This document shows positions 26,438 to 33,274 of a DNA stretch of 64,000 nt, piece by piece; position 1 is the stretch's first letter, and each line of letters starts with the position of its first letter. The DNA is taken from the NCBI RefSeq assembly GCF_004345855.1, contig NZ_SLXN01000001.1, positions 496,001 to 560,000 on the forward strand, in the 5' to 3' direction. This DNA comes from Sphingomonas sp. BK235. Its GTDB lineage: Bacteria; Pseudomonadota; Alphaproteobacteria; Sphingomonadales; Sphingomonadaceae. A program made the translations under genes and the position numbers. Below the pieces are notes generated by a model, which saw only the letters and a list, made by a program, of their open reading frames with translations, was not told the DNA's origin and ran no database searches.

Positions 26438-27355
26438 GTGATCGAAGCCGCGATGATCTGGAACGAGCCTAACAACAAGTCGCACTGGGACCCGGAGGTC
26501 GATCCCGACTGGAGCCTCTTCGCCGACACCGTCTCGCGCGCCGGCGCGGCGATCGCGTCGGTCAACCCCGATGTCACCCGCGTGCTCGGCGGCATGTCGC
26601 CGATCGATCCCCTGTGGGTGAAGCGGCTCGAGGCGCATGGCTGCCTCGACGCGGTCGACGTGCTCGCCGTCCACGGTTTCCCGCTCGACTGGAACCTGTG
26701 GTCGATCCACGACTGGCCCGCCAAGGTGGCCGAGATCGAGGCGGTCACCGACAAGCCGGTGTGGGTCACCGAGGTGGGCGTCGGCTCCTTCGGCGCGGAA
26801 GAGGTGCAGGTGTTCGGCGTCGAGAAGACCGCCGAGCTGCTGATCGGGCGCGTGCCGCGGATCTATTGGTACTCGCTGTTCGACCTGCCGCAGGAATGGG
26901 GCGCCACCACGCGCCACCGCGAGGCCGAGGGGTCGAGCTACTACCGCCACTTCTACATGGGGCTGATCCGCGCCGACGGCACGCCCAAGCCCTCGCTCGA
27001 CAGCTACGCCAAGGTGGCGGGCGAGATGGGGCTGATGCAATGGTTCCATTTCGAGGACCCGCGGCTGGATGATGCCGTCGAGTGGATGAAGCGGCTGGGG
27101 ACGAAGAAGCTGCGCACCGGGCTGAGCTGGGCCGACAGTTTCCGCCCCAACGCGGTCGACTGGTTCGACCGCCAGATGGAGGCGCTCGCCGACTTCGACA
27201 CGACGGTCACCTTCTGCTTCACGCCCGAGCATCTCGGCATCCAGCCGCATCACACCAGCGCGGCGCGCGACCCGCAGGCGTTCGCGGACTTCTGCGCGTG
27301 GATGATCGACCGCTACGCGCCCGCCGACGTCACGCGCCAGGCGGCGCTGGCGTAA
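26438..27355 (+). CDS. Clan-A glycosidase-like protein, apparently circularly permuted
   Basis: 305 residues starting with GTG (GAGGGG site 9 nt upstream). The acid/base motif WNEPN, with Glu10, stands at the very N-terminus; the nucleophile candidate is Glu112 in WVTEVG, the usual ~100-residue spacing. Strands 5-8 follow (VTRVLGG near 46, VDVLAVHGF near 73, VWVTEVG near 108, RIYWYSLFD near 141). The C-terminal part then carries what looks like strands 1-3: MQWFHFED (200), KKLRTGLSWAD (223) and TTVTFCFTPEH (255), ending with FADFCAWMIDRYA, which normally comes right before WNEPN. Nothing upstream can supply a missing N-terminal half: the preceding gene ends 30 bp before. Substrate unknown. 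Confidence 0.75.
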   Translation: MIEAAMIWNEPNNKSHWDPEVDPDWSLFADTVSRAGAAIASVNPDVTRVLGGMSPIDPLWVKRLEAHGCLDAVDVLAVHGFPLDWNLWSIHDWPAKVAEIEAVTDKPVWVTEVGVGSFGAEEVQVFGVEKTAELLIGRVPRIYWYSLFDLPQEWGATTRHREAEGSSYYRHFYMGLIRADGTPKPSLDSYAKVAGEMGLMQWFHFEDPRLDDAVEWMKRLGTKKLRTGLSWADSFRPNAVDWFDRQMEALADFDTTVTFCFTPEHLGIQPHHTSAARDPQAFADFCAWMIDRYAPADVTRQAALA

Positions 27356-27839
27356 CCCGGTCGAGCGTGTCGAGCACGTCCTCGGCGCGCACGTCGCGCT
27401 CGATCTCGGCGGTATCCTCCGGCGGCTCGACCCCGACCCGCTCGGCGATCCGCCGGACCAGCGCGGTGAGCCGCGACAGTTCGTGCTCGGCGAGCAGGTT
27501 GATGTGGAGGTCGAGGTCGGCGCGCGCCTGCGCCTGCGCGGCCATGCGGTTCTGGCTGATGAGGACGAAGGTGGACAGGAAGATCGCCTCTACCGACGCG
27601 ATCATCGCCAGCACGACGAAGGTCGGGTCGAATTTGGGCGACAGCCACAGGTTCCACACGATCCAGCCGCCGAAGAAGGTCAGGTGCAGCGCGACGAAGG
27701 TCATCGATCCGGTGAAGGCGGTGATCCGCCCCGCCAGCCGGTCCGACCATGGCGCCGCGGCCTCCACCCGGCGCTGGCGCTCGGCGAGGCGGTGGATGTT
27801 GTCGGCGAGCGCGCCGTTGAGATCACGCGGTTCATTCAT
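27330..27839 (-). CDS. DUF1003 membrane protein
   Basis: 169 residues. Two transmembrane helices (about 41-64 and 72-94) with the family's hallmark segment FGGWIVWNLW...FDPTFVVLAMIASVEAIFLSTFVLISQNR (split here), cytoplasmic flanks and a C-terminal helical region with an acidic Pro-containing tail. Function of DUF1003 is not established. It runs against the surrounding locus: its 3' end overlaps the glycosidase stop by 26 bp and its start is divergent from the dehydrogenase by 35 bp. The start at 27839 was chosen because the upstream extension is compositionally poor. Confidence 0.85.
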   Translation of the reverse strand: MNEPRDLNGALADNIHRLAERQRRVEAAAPWSDRLAGRITAFTGSMTFVALHLTFFGGWIVWNLWLSPKFDPTFVVLAMIASVEAIFLSTFVLISQNRMAAQAQARADLDLHINLLAEHELSRLTALVRRIAERVGVEPPEDTAEIERDVRAEDVLDTLDRVTPAPPGA

Positions 27840-27874
27840 GGAAAGTCCAACGATTGTCGTATGATAATGGAAGC

Positions 27875-28834
27875 ATGATGCCCGCCGCGGTGCTGGTGGC
27901 GCCGCGGCGGTTCGAGCTGCGCGATGCACCGCTGCCGCAGCCGGGCGCGGGCGAGGTGCGCGTGCGGCTCGAAGGCTGCGGCGTGTGCGCGTCGAACGTC
28001 GAGCCGTGGGAGGGGCAGCCGTGGTCGACCTATCCCAGCGAGCCCGGTGGCATGGGACATGAGGGCTGGGGCGTCGTCGACGCGCTGGGCGAGGGCGTCG
28101 GCGATGTCGCGCTCGGCGAGCGGGTGACGATGCTGTCCGCGCACAGCTTCGCGCGGTATGACGTGGCGGCGGTCGACCAACTGGTGCGGCTCCCGGCCGC
28201 GCTCGACGGGCGCGCCTTCCCGGGCGAGCCGCTGGCCTGCGCGATGAACATCTTTCGTCGCAGCGCGATCGAGCCCGGCCAGACGGTGGCGATCGTCGGG
28301 ATCGGCTTCCTCGGCGCGGTGCTGACGAAGCTGGCGAGCGACGCGGGCGCGCGGGTGATCGCGATCTCGCGCCGGCCTGAGTCGCTCGCGCTGGCGACCC
28401 GCTACGGCGCCGCCGAGACGATCGCCATGGACGATCACTGGGCGATCATCGAGCAGGTGAAGCAGCTCACCGGCGAGGCGCTGTGCGCGCGCGTGATCGA
28501 GGCGGTGGGCAAGCAATGGCCGCTCGACCTTGCCTCGGCGATCACCGGCTTCGGCGGGCGGCTGATCGTGGCCGGCTATCACCAGGACGGGCCGCGCCAG
28601 GTCAACATGCAGGACTGGAACTGGAAAGGGATCGACGTGATCAACGCGCACGAGCGCGACCCGCGCGTCAACCGGCGCGGGCTGGAGGAGGCGGTCGAGG
28701 CGGTCGCGAGCGGGCGGATCGATCTCGCGCCGCTGCTGACGCACCATTACCCGCTCGGCGACCTCGATGCCGCGATCGCGGCGACGCGCGACAAGCCGCA
28801 TGGCTTCGTCAAGGCGGTGATCGACCTTGGGTAG
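27875..28834 (+). CDS. Zinc-type medium-chain alcohol/sugar dehydrogenase
   Basis: 319-residue MDR-superfamily oxidoreductase. N-terminal GroES-like domain has CGVCASNVEPW and GGMGHEGWGVV (GHE glutamate). The Rossmann segment is VAIVGIGFLGAVLTKLA, with AISRRPES after it. The structural-zinc Cys cluster of classical ADHs is absent, so at most a catalytic zinc is bound. NAD(P)-dependent oxidation of a sugar or polyol is likely. Two adjacent ATGs (27875, 27878) follow a GGAAG site. The next gene overlaps its end by 8 nt. Confidence 0.83.
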   Translation: MMPAAVLVAPRRFELRDAPLPQPGAGEVRVRLEGCGVCASNVEPWEGQPWSTYPSEPGGMGHEGWGVVDALGEGVGDVALGERVTMLSAHSFARYDVAAVDQLVRLPAALDGRAFPGEPLACAMNIFRRSAIEPGQTVAIVGIGFLGAVLTKLASDAGARVIAISRRPESLALATRYGAAETIAMDDHWAIIEQVKQLTGEALCARVIEAVGKQWPLDLASAITGFGGRLIVAGYHQDGPRQVNMQDWNWKGIDVINAHERDPRVNRRGLEEAVEAVASGRIDLAPLLTHHYPLGDLDAAIAATRDKPHGFVKAVIDLG

Positions 28835-29828
28835 GGCGGCCAAGCCCCGCGTCGGCTTCCTCGGGACCGGCTGGATCGGGCGCCACCGCATGGCGGCGAT
28901 GATCGCGAGCGGCTGCATCGAGCCGGTCGCCGTGTGCGAGCCCGGCGCGGACAATCTGCGCGAGGCGCTGGCGCTCGCGCCGGGTATGCGCGCGGTGGCG
29001 TCGCTGGACGAGCTGCTCGCGCTCGATCTCGACGGTGTGGTGATCGCGACGCCGAGCGCGCTCCACGCCGCCCAGTCGATCGCGGCGCTCGGGGCGGGCG
29101 CGGCGGTGTTCTGCCAGAAGCCGCTCGGGCGCGACGCGGGCGAGGCGGCGGCGGTGGTCGCGGCGGCGCGCGCGGCCGACCGGCTGCTCGGGCTCGATTT
29201 GTCGTACCGCTACACCGAGGGCGTGCGCCAGATCGGCGAGCTGCTGTCGCGCGACGCGCTCGGCCGGCTGTTCGCGATCGATCTCGTCTTCCACAACGCG
29301 TACGGCCCGGACAAGCCGTGGTTCTATGACAAGGCCCAGGCGGGCGGCGGCTGCGTGATGGACCTCGGCATCCATCTCGCCGATTTGGCAATGTGGCTCA
29401 CCGGCTTCCCGGAGGCCGAGGTGACCGATGCCGCGCTCTACGCCGGCGGCGCGCCATTGGGCGACGGCGCGGTGGAAGACTATGCGGTCGCGACGGTGCG
29501 GCTCGGCGACGGCGTGACGCTGCGGCTGGCCTGTTCGTGGCGGCTCCACGCCGGGCAGGACGCCGTGATCGAGGCGGCCTTCTACGGGGCGGAGGGCGGC
29601 GCGGCGCTGCGCAACGTCGGCGGTTCCTTCTATGACTTCACCGCCGAGCATTTCCGCGGCACCGCGCGCGAGACGCTCGCGCTGCCGCCCGACGACTGGG
29701 GCGGGCGCGCCGCGGTCGACTGGGCCGAGCGGCTCGCGGCGGGCGCACGCTTCGACGAGGCTGCGGAGCGTTTCGTGCGCACCGCCGCGCTGCTCGACTC
29801 GATCTACGCGCGGGCGCGGGGCGCGTAG
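28827..29828 (+). CDS. Gfo/Idh/MocA family oxidoreductase
   Basis: 333-residue NAD(P)-dependent sugar or inositol-type oxidoreductase. Rossmann motif RVGFLGTGWIGRH (8-20), the conserved KP of the catalytic region as CQKPLGRD, and the active-site segment GGGCVMDLGIHLADLAMWL with the catalytic His. A TTG start overlapping the dehydrogenase stop is required, since the first ATG would remove the cofactor glycines. Together with the dehydrogenase it could perform paired oxidation/reduction of a sugar, as in epimerisation or 3-keto-sugar chemistry; that is inference. Confidence 0.82.
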   Translation: MGRAAKPRVGFLGTGWIGRHRMAAMIASGCIEPVAVCEPGADNLREALALAPGMRAVASLDELLALDLDGVVIATPSALHAAQSIAALGAGAAVFCQKPLGRDAGEAAAVVAAARAADRLLGLDLSYRYTEGVRQIGELLSRDALGRLFAIDLVFHNAYGPDKPWFYDKAQAGGGCVMDLGIHLADLAMWLTGFPEAEVTDAALYAGGAPLGDGAVEDYAVATVRLGDGVTLRLACSWRLHAGQDAVIEAAFYGAEGGAALRNVGGSFYDFTAEHFRGTARETLALPPDDWGGRAAVDWAERLAAGARFDEAAERFVRTAALLDSIYARARGA

Positions 29829-29852
29829 AGGCTGATCCACCCCGGTCGGACC

Positions 29853-29929
29853 GTGCTCCTGCGGAAGCAGGAGCCCAGTGCCGCAGACGTGACGCTCGTG
29901 GCTCTGGGCTCCTGCGTCCGCAGGAGCAC
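29853..29929. repeat. Inverted pair of 26-nt stem-loop repeats, family A, copies 2 and 3
   Basis: Copy 2 (29853-29878) is the reverse complement of the unit seen at 5985-6010 with one or two changes in the loop; copy 3 (29904-29929) is in direct orientation and differs from copy 1 at one loop base. The pair is separated by 25 bp and lies between the convergent oxidoreductase genes. The arrangement resembles a bacterial interspersed mosaic element built of two REP units. Confidence 0.75.
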
Positions 29930-29979
29930 GCCGCTAGTTCACATAAGCGGGATCGGCGGACCACACCGCCCCAACCCTC

Positions 29980-31101
29980 TCAGCTCTCCGCGCTGCCCTC
30001 GACGTCGAATAGCGAGCGATACTGGCGCGGCTGCGAGCGCAGATATTGGTCGGGCGCCTTCACGCGCCCGCCGAGATGCGCCGCGGCATGCCACGGCCAG
30101 CGCGGGTCGTAGAGGATCGTCCGCGCCAGCGCGATCAGGTCGGCGTCGCCGGTGCCGACGATCGCCTCGGCCTGCTCATAGTCGGTGATCAGCCCGACCG
30201 CGACGACCGGGATCGACACCGCCTGCTTCACCGCGCGCGCCAGCGGCACCTGATAGCTCGGGCCGACCGGGATCGTCTGGCGCGGGTCGAGCCCGCCGCT
30301 CGAGACGTGGATCGCCGCGCAGCCACGTGCCTCCAGCGCCTGGGCGAAGGCGATCGTCTGCTCGGCGTCCCAGCCGCCCTCGACCCAGTCGCTACCCGAG
30401 ACGCGCATCGTCACCGGGCGATCGGCGGGGAAGGCGGCGCGCACCGCGTCGAACACTTCGAGCGGGAAGCGCAGCCGGTTCTCGAGGCTGCCGCCATAGT
30501 CGTCGTCGCGCCGGTTCGACAGCGGCGAGAGGAACTGGTGGAGCAGATAGCCGTGCGCGCCGTGCAGCTGCACCGCGTCGATCCCGAGCCGCGCCGCGCG
30601 CACCGCCGCCGCGGCGAAGGCGTCGCGCACGCGTGCCAGCCCGTCGCGATCGAGCGCGCGCGGCGGGGCGTCGTCGCGCCCGAAGGCGAGCGGGGAGGGG
30701 GCCATGGTCTGCCAGCCGTTCGCCCGATCGGGTGCGATCTGCGCGCCGCCCTTCCAGGGCAGATCGGTCGACGCCTTGCGCCCGGCATGCGCGAGCTGGA
30801 TCGCGACCGGCATGTCGGAGTGGCGCCGCACCGAGTCGAGCACGCGGGCCAGCGCGGCCTCGGTGCGGTCATCCCACAGCCCGACATCGGCGTAGCTGAT
30901 CCGCCCCTCGGGCACGACCGCGGTCGCCTCGATCGTCAGCAGCGCCGCGCCCGACATTGCGAGCTGGCCGAGATGGATCACATGCCAGTCGGTCATGCAC
31001 CCGTCCTCGGCCGAATATTGGCACATGGGCGCGATGACGATGCGATTGGCCAGCGACAGGCCGCCGACGTTGAGGCTCTGGAATAATCTGGGCTCGCTCA
31101 C
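29980..31101 (-). CDS. NADH:flavin oxidoreductase, Old Yellow Enzyme (YqjM-like)
   Basis: 373-residue FMN-dependent ene-reductase. Features of the YqjM (thermophilic-like) class: Cys27 in IAPMCQYS, which tunes the flavin; the substrate-binding pair in VQLHGAHGYLLHQFLSP; and SNRRDDDYGGSLENRLRF. C-terminal FMN phosphate-binding segment is TGDADLIALARTILYDP. It reduces activated C=C bonds; the natural substrate is unknown. The start is a GTG. It stands alone, convergent with the Gfo/Idh/MocA gene across the family A repeat pair. Confidence 0.92.
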   Translation of the reverse strand: MSEPRLFQSLNVGGLSLANRIVIAPMCQYSAEDGCMTDWHVIHLGQLAMSGAALLTIEATAVVPEGRISYADVGLWDDRTEAALARVLDSVRRHSDMPVAIQLAHAGRKASTDLPWKGGAQIAPDRANGWQTMAPSPLAFGRDDAPPRALDRDGLARVRDAFAAAAVRAARLGIDAVQLHGAHGYLLHQFLSPLSNRRDDDYGGSLENRLRFPLEVFDAVRAAFPADRPVTMRVSGSDWVEGGWDAEQTIAFAQALEARGCAAIHVSSGGLDPRQTIPVGPSYQVPLARAVKQAVSIPVVAVGLITDYEQAEAIVGTGDADLIALARTILYDPRWPWHAAAHLGGRVKAPDQYLRSQPRQYRSLFDVEGSAES

Positions 31102-31224
31102 GCGACACTCCTCGGTGATGAGCCGGGAATACGCATCAGCGCGATGTTGGTGCCGGGCCGGTGCGAGAGAGAATATTTACCCTGACGTGCGATTAACTAC
31201 GCCTCACACGCTGGAGGACGAACC

Positions 31225-31329
31225 ATGATCATCGCGGCAGGCTATGCGATCGGTGCCGGCTTCACGCTCGCGGCGGTGGCGCGCACCTGCTTGCGGCTGC
31301 GCCGCCAGCCCGTCCGCGCGATCGCCTGA
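31225..31329 (+). CDS. 34-residue hydrophobic small protein
   Basis: Product begins MIIAAGYAIGAGFTL and ends with a basic tail (RLRRQPVRAIA). One hydrophobic segment (about 2-22) followed by Arg residues suggests a single-pass small membrane protein, positive side in. A strong CTGGAGGACG ribosome-binding site precedes the ATG, and a GC hairpin follows the stop, so this is a genuine expression unit despite its size. Function unknown. Confidence 0.55.
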   Translation: MIIAAGYAIGAGFTLAAVARTCLRLRRQPVRAIA

Positions 31330-31338
31330 GGCATGAGA

Positions 31339-31361
31339 ACCGCGTCGTAACGTGACGCGGT
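31339..31361 (+). terminator. Hairpin after the 34-residue ORF
   Basis: ACCGCGTC and GACGCGGT, 8-bp stem with a 7-nt loop, 10 bp past the stop codon of the small ORF. Likely terminator, without T-tract. Confidence 0.5.
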
Positions 31362-31389
31362 CCGGGATTTGATATGGTGACGTCGCCGC

Positions 31390-31527
31390 TCAGGCGCGCG
31401 CGCTGGCAGCGCGATCGAACATCGCCGCCTCGACCGGGGTCAGGCCGGCACGCGGATCGTCGTTGACCCGCTTGGGCTGGGGAGCGGCAGTCTTGCTGCG
31501 GAACAGGCTCAAGGTCGTGCTCTTCAT
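31390..31527 (-). CDS. 45-residue small basic protein
   Basis: Begins MKSTTLSLFRSKTAAPQP and contains RVNDDPRAGLTPVEAAMFD. Mixed charge, no membrane segment, probably partly disordered with one short helix. The ATG is preceded by GAGGAAG at ideal spacing, which is the main reason to call it. Short proteins of this kind accompany sphingomonad genomes; function unknown. Confidence 0.5.
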   Translation of the reverse strand: MKSTTLSLFRSKTAAPQPKRVNDDPRAGLTPVEAAMFDRAASARA

Positions 31528-31638
31528 GGCTTCCTCGACAAGGGACGGGACATCCGTCGCTCGTTGTGCGGTGCAAAACCGGGCCGCTCGCGCTTGGTTC
31601 CCGTCCTCGCCACAGGAACATGGCCGACGTCGATCCGA

Positions 31639-31764
31639 CTAGCTCGGATGCGCCTCGGATTCGGCGACCGCCCGCGACGATTCGGTCGGGATCGAGATGG
31701 AGGATTCGTCGCGCGCGGGCGCCGTCTCGGCGGGAAGCGGATCGTTCTCGGGCTGATCGGCCAT
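31639..31764 (-). CDS. 41-residue acidic small protein
   Basis: Begins MADQPENDPLPAET; rich in Glu, Ser, Pro and Ala and clearly disordered. AGGAG lies 7 nt before ATG 31764; an ATG two codons earlier has poor spacing. It follows the tRNA gene on the same strand with a 150-bp gap. Function unknown, and the call rests on the ribosome-binding site and codon use. Confidence 0.45.
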   Translation of the reverse strand: MADQPENDPLPAETAPARDESSISIPTESSRAVAESEAHPS

Positions 31765-31920
31765 CGTCATTCTCCTGCGGGACGGGGAGAACGCGCGAGC
31801 CGCGCTGACGGCCCCCGGAAGCAAGCGACGGCCTTGCCGGATCAGGGCGCGAGGTCCGGGATGAACCTGCGCCGCCTGTCTGATTGTCGCTTCGAAGAGG
31901 ATCTCCGCGAGGGAGATGAT

Positions 31921-31997
31921 TGGTCGGGGAAAGAGGATTCGAACCTCCGGCCCCTGCGTCCCGAACACAGTGCTCTACCAGGCTGAGCTATTCCCCG
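31921..31997 (-). tRNA. tRNA-Pro (anticodon CGG)
   Basis: 77 nt including an encoded CCA. The acceptor stem CGGGGAA pairs with TTCCCCG, followed by discriminator A and CCA. D-arm AGCTCAGCCTGGTAGAGC, anticodon loop TTCGGGA between CTGTG and CGCAG with anticodon CGG (reads CCG), and T-arm GGAGG-TTCGAAT-CCTC-type. CCG is a heavily used Pro codon in this genome. The four bases on the 5' side (TGGT on the plus end) are complementary to ACCA, so the acceptor helix could be extended in the precursor. Confidence 0.97.
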
Positions 31998-32156
31998 ACC
32001 AGGGTGCCGTCCAGCCAGAGGCCGGCGACAGGGCGCGGCTTATATCAGCGGTTCGTCGGCGCGCAAGCGGCTATTCGCAGGGCGGCGACGATTGCCGGAC
32101 GCGCCCGGTCAGCAAGCCTCTTGGCGACACCCGCCGGGGGTGAGTAGACCGTCGCC

Positions 32157-32738
32157 ATGTCGCTGATCGAATGGGTCGCCACGCTGCTGGGAATCGCCTG
32201 CGTCGCGCTCGCGGCACGGCGCAGCCTATGGACCTTCCCCACCGCGATCGGCTCGGTGACATTGCTCGGCGCGGTGGTGTTCGAGCAGCGCCTCTACTCG
32301 GACGCGCTGCTCCAGCTCTTCTTCGTCGGCGCCAACCTCTATGGCTGGGCGACGTGGCGGCGCGCGCGGCGGCACGACGGGGACGTGGCGGTGGAGCGGC
32401 TCGCCGCGCCGGCGCGGCTCGGCTGGCTCGGCGCGATCGCGGGCGCCGCGATCCTGTGGGGCGCGGCGATGCATCGTCTCACCGACGCCGCTTACCCGTG
32501 GTGGGACGCGGGGATCGCCGCCGCCAGCGTGGCGGCGCAGCTGCTGATGGCGCGGCGCAAGCTGGAGAATTGGTGGCTGTGGATCGCGGTCGATCTCGCC
32601 TCGGTGCCGCTCTATCTCGCCAAGCAGCTCTATCTCTTCGCCGCTCTGTATCTCGTCTATCTCGCGCTCGCCACGATCGGGCTGATCGAGTGGCGGCGCG
32701 CGTTGTGCGGCACCGGCGCGCGCGTGGTGGCGGCATGA
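32157..32738 (+). CDS. pnuC: PnuC nicotinamide riboside transporter
   Basis: 193-residue membrane protein with about seven hydrophobic helices. Family features: WVATLLGIACVALAARRSLWTFPTAIG near the N-terminus, NLYGWATWRR in the middle, and NWWLWIAVDLASVPLYLAKQLYLFA towards the end (given in parts). It imports nicotinamide riboside by facilitated diffusion, trapped by phosphorylation. The next gene, an NadR-like kinase, overlaps its stop (ATGA), which fits that mechanism. Confidence 0.93.
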   Translation: MSLIEWVATLLGIACVALAARRSLWTFPTAIGSVTLLGAVVFEQRLYSDALLQLFFVGANLYGWATWRRARRHDGDVAVERLAAPARLGWLGAIAGAAILWGAAMHRLTDAAYPWWDAGIAAASVAAQLLMARRKLENWWLWIAVDLASVPLYLAKQLYLFAALYLVYLALATIGLIEWRRALCGTGARVVAA

Positions 32739-33250
32739 CGCTGCGCACCATCTGCCTGCACGGGCCGGAGAGCACCGGCAAGTCGACGATGGCGCCGCGA
32801 CTGGCGCGCCACTTCGATACGGTGTCCGTCGCCGAGTTCGGTCGCACCTATTGCGAGCGCTATGGCACCGATCTGACCATGGCGGACCTGGTCGTGATCG
32901 CGCACACCCAGGACATCAAGGCGCGCAAGGCGGTCGATGCGGGGGCGCATCCGGTGATCCTCGACACCGATCCGCTGATGAGCGCGGTGTGGGCGGACAT
33001 GATGTTCGGCCGCCGCGATCCGTGGTTCGCGCGCTGGAACAATCTGGCCGATCTGTACCTGCTGTTCGACATCGACCTGCCGTGGCAGCCGGACGGCACC
33101 CGGCTGTTCGGCAATCGCACGGCGCGGCAGCGCTTCTTCGACCTGTCGCGGCGCGAGCTGGAGCGCCGCGGGGTGCGCTGGGCGCTGGTGAGCGGGCAGG
33201 GCAGCCGCCGCTACCTCAACGCGCTCGACGCGATCCACCGCGCGGGCTGA
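32735..33250 (+). CDS. NadR-type ribosylnicotinamide kinase-like ATPase
   Basis: 171-residue P-loop protein of the AAA_28/NadR kinase group. Walker A is HGPESTGKSTM (9-19), followed by the conserved VAEFGRTYCE and ILDTDPLMSAVWADM segments. It lacks the HTH and adenylyltransferase domains of enterobacterial NadR, so it is probably a stand-alone nicotinamide riboside kinase. Coupling to pnuC supports an NAD-salvage role. Confidence 0.85.
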   Translation: MTLRTICLHGPESTGKSTMAPRLARHFDTVSVAEFGRTYCERYGTDLTMADLVVIAHTQDIKARKAVDAGAHPVILDTDPLMSAVWADMMFGRRDPWFARWNNLADLYLLFDIDLPWQPDGTRLFGNRTARQRFFDLSRRELERRGVRWALVSGQGSRRYLNALDAIHRAG

Positions 33251-33274
33251 CCCGCGCGGGGGCCGACCGGGGCG

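Noticed and set aside
29853-29929. CRISPR array
   Set aside because: Only two units in inverted orientation with one spacer; CRISPR repeats are direct and regularly spaced.
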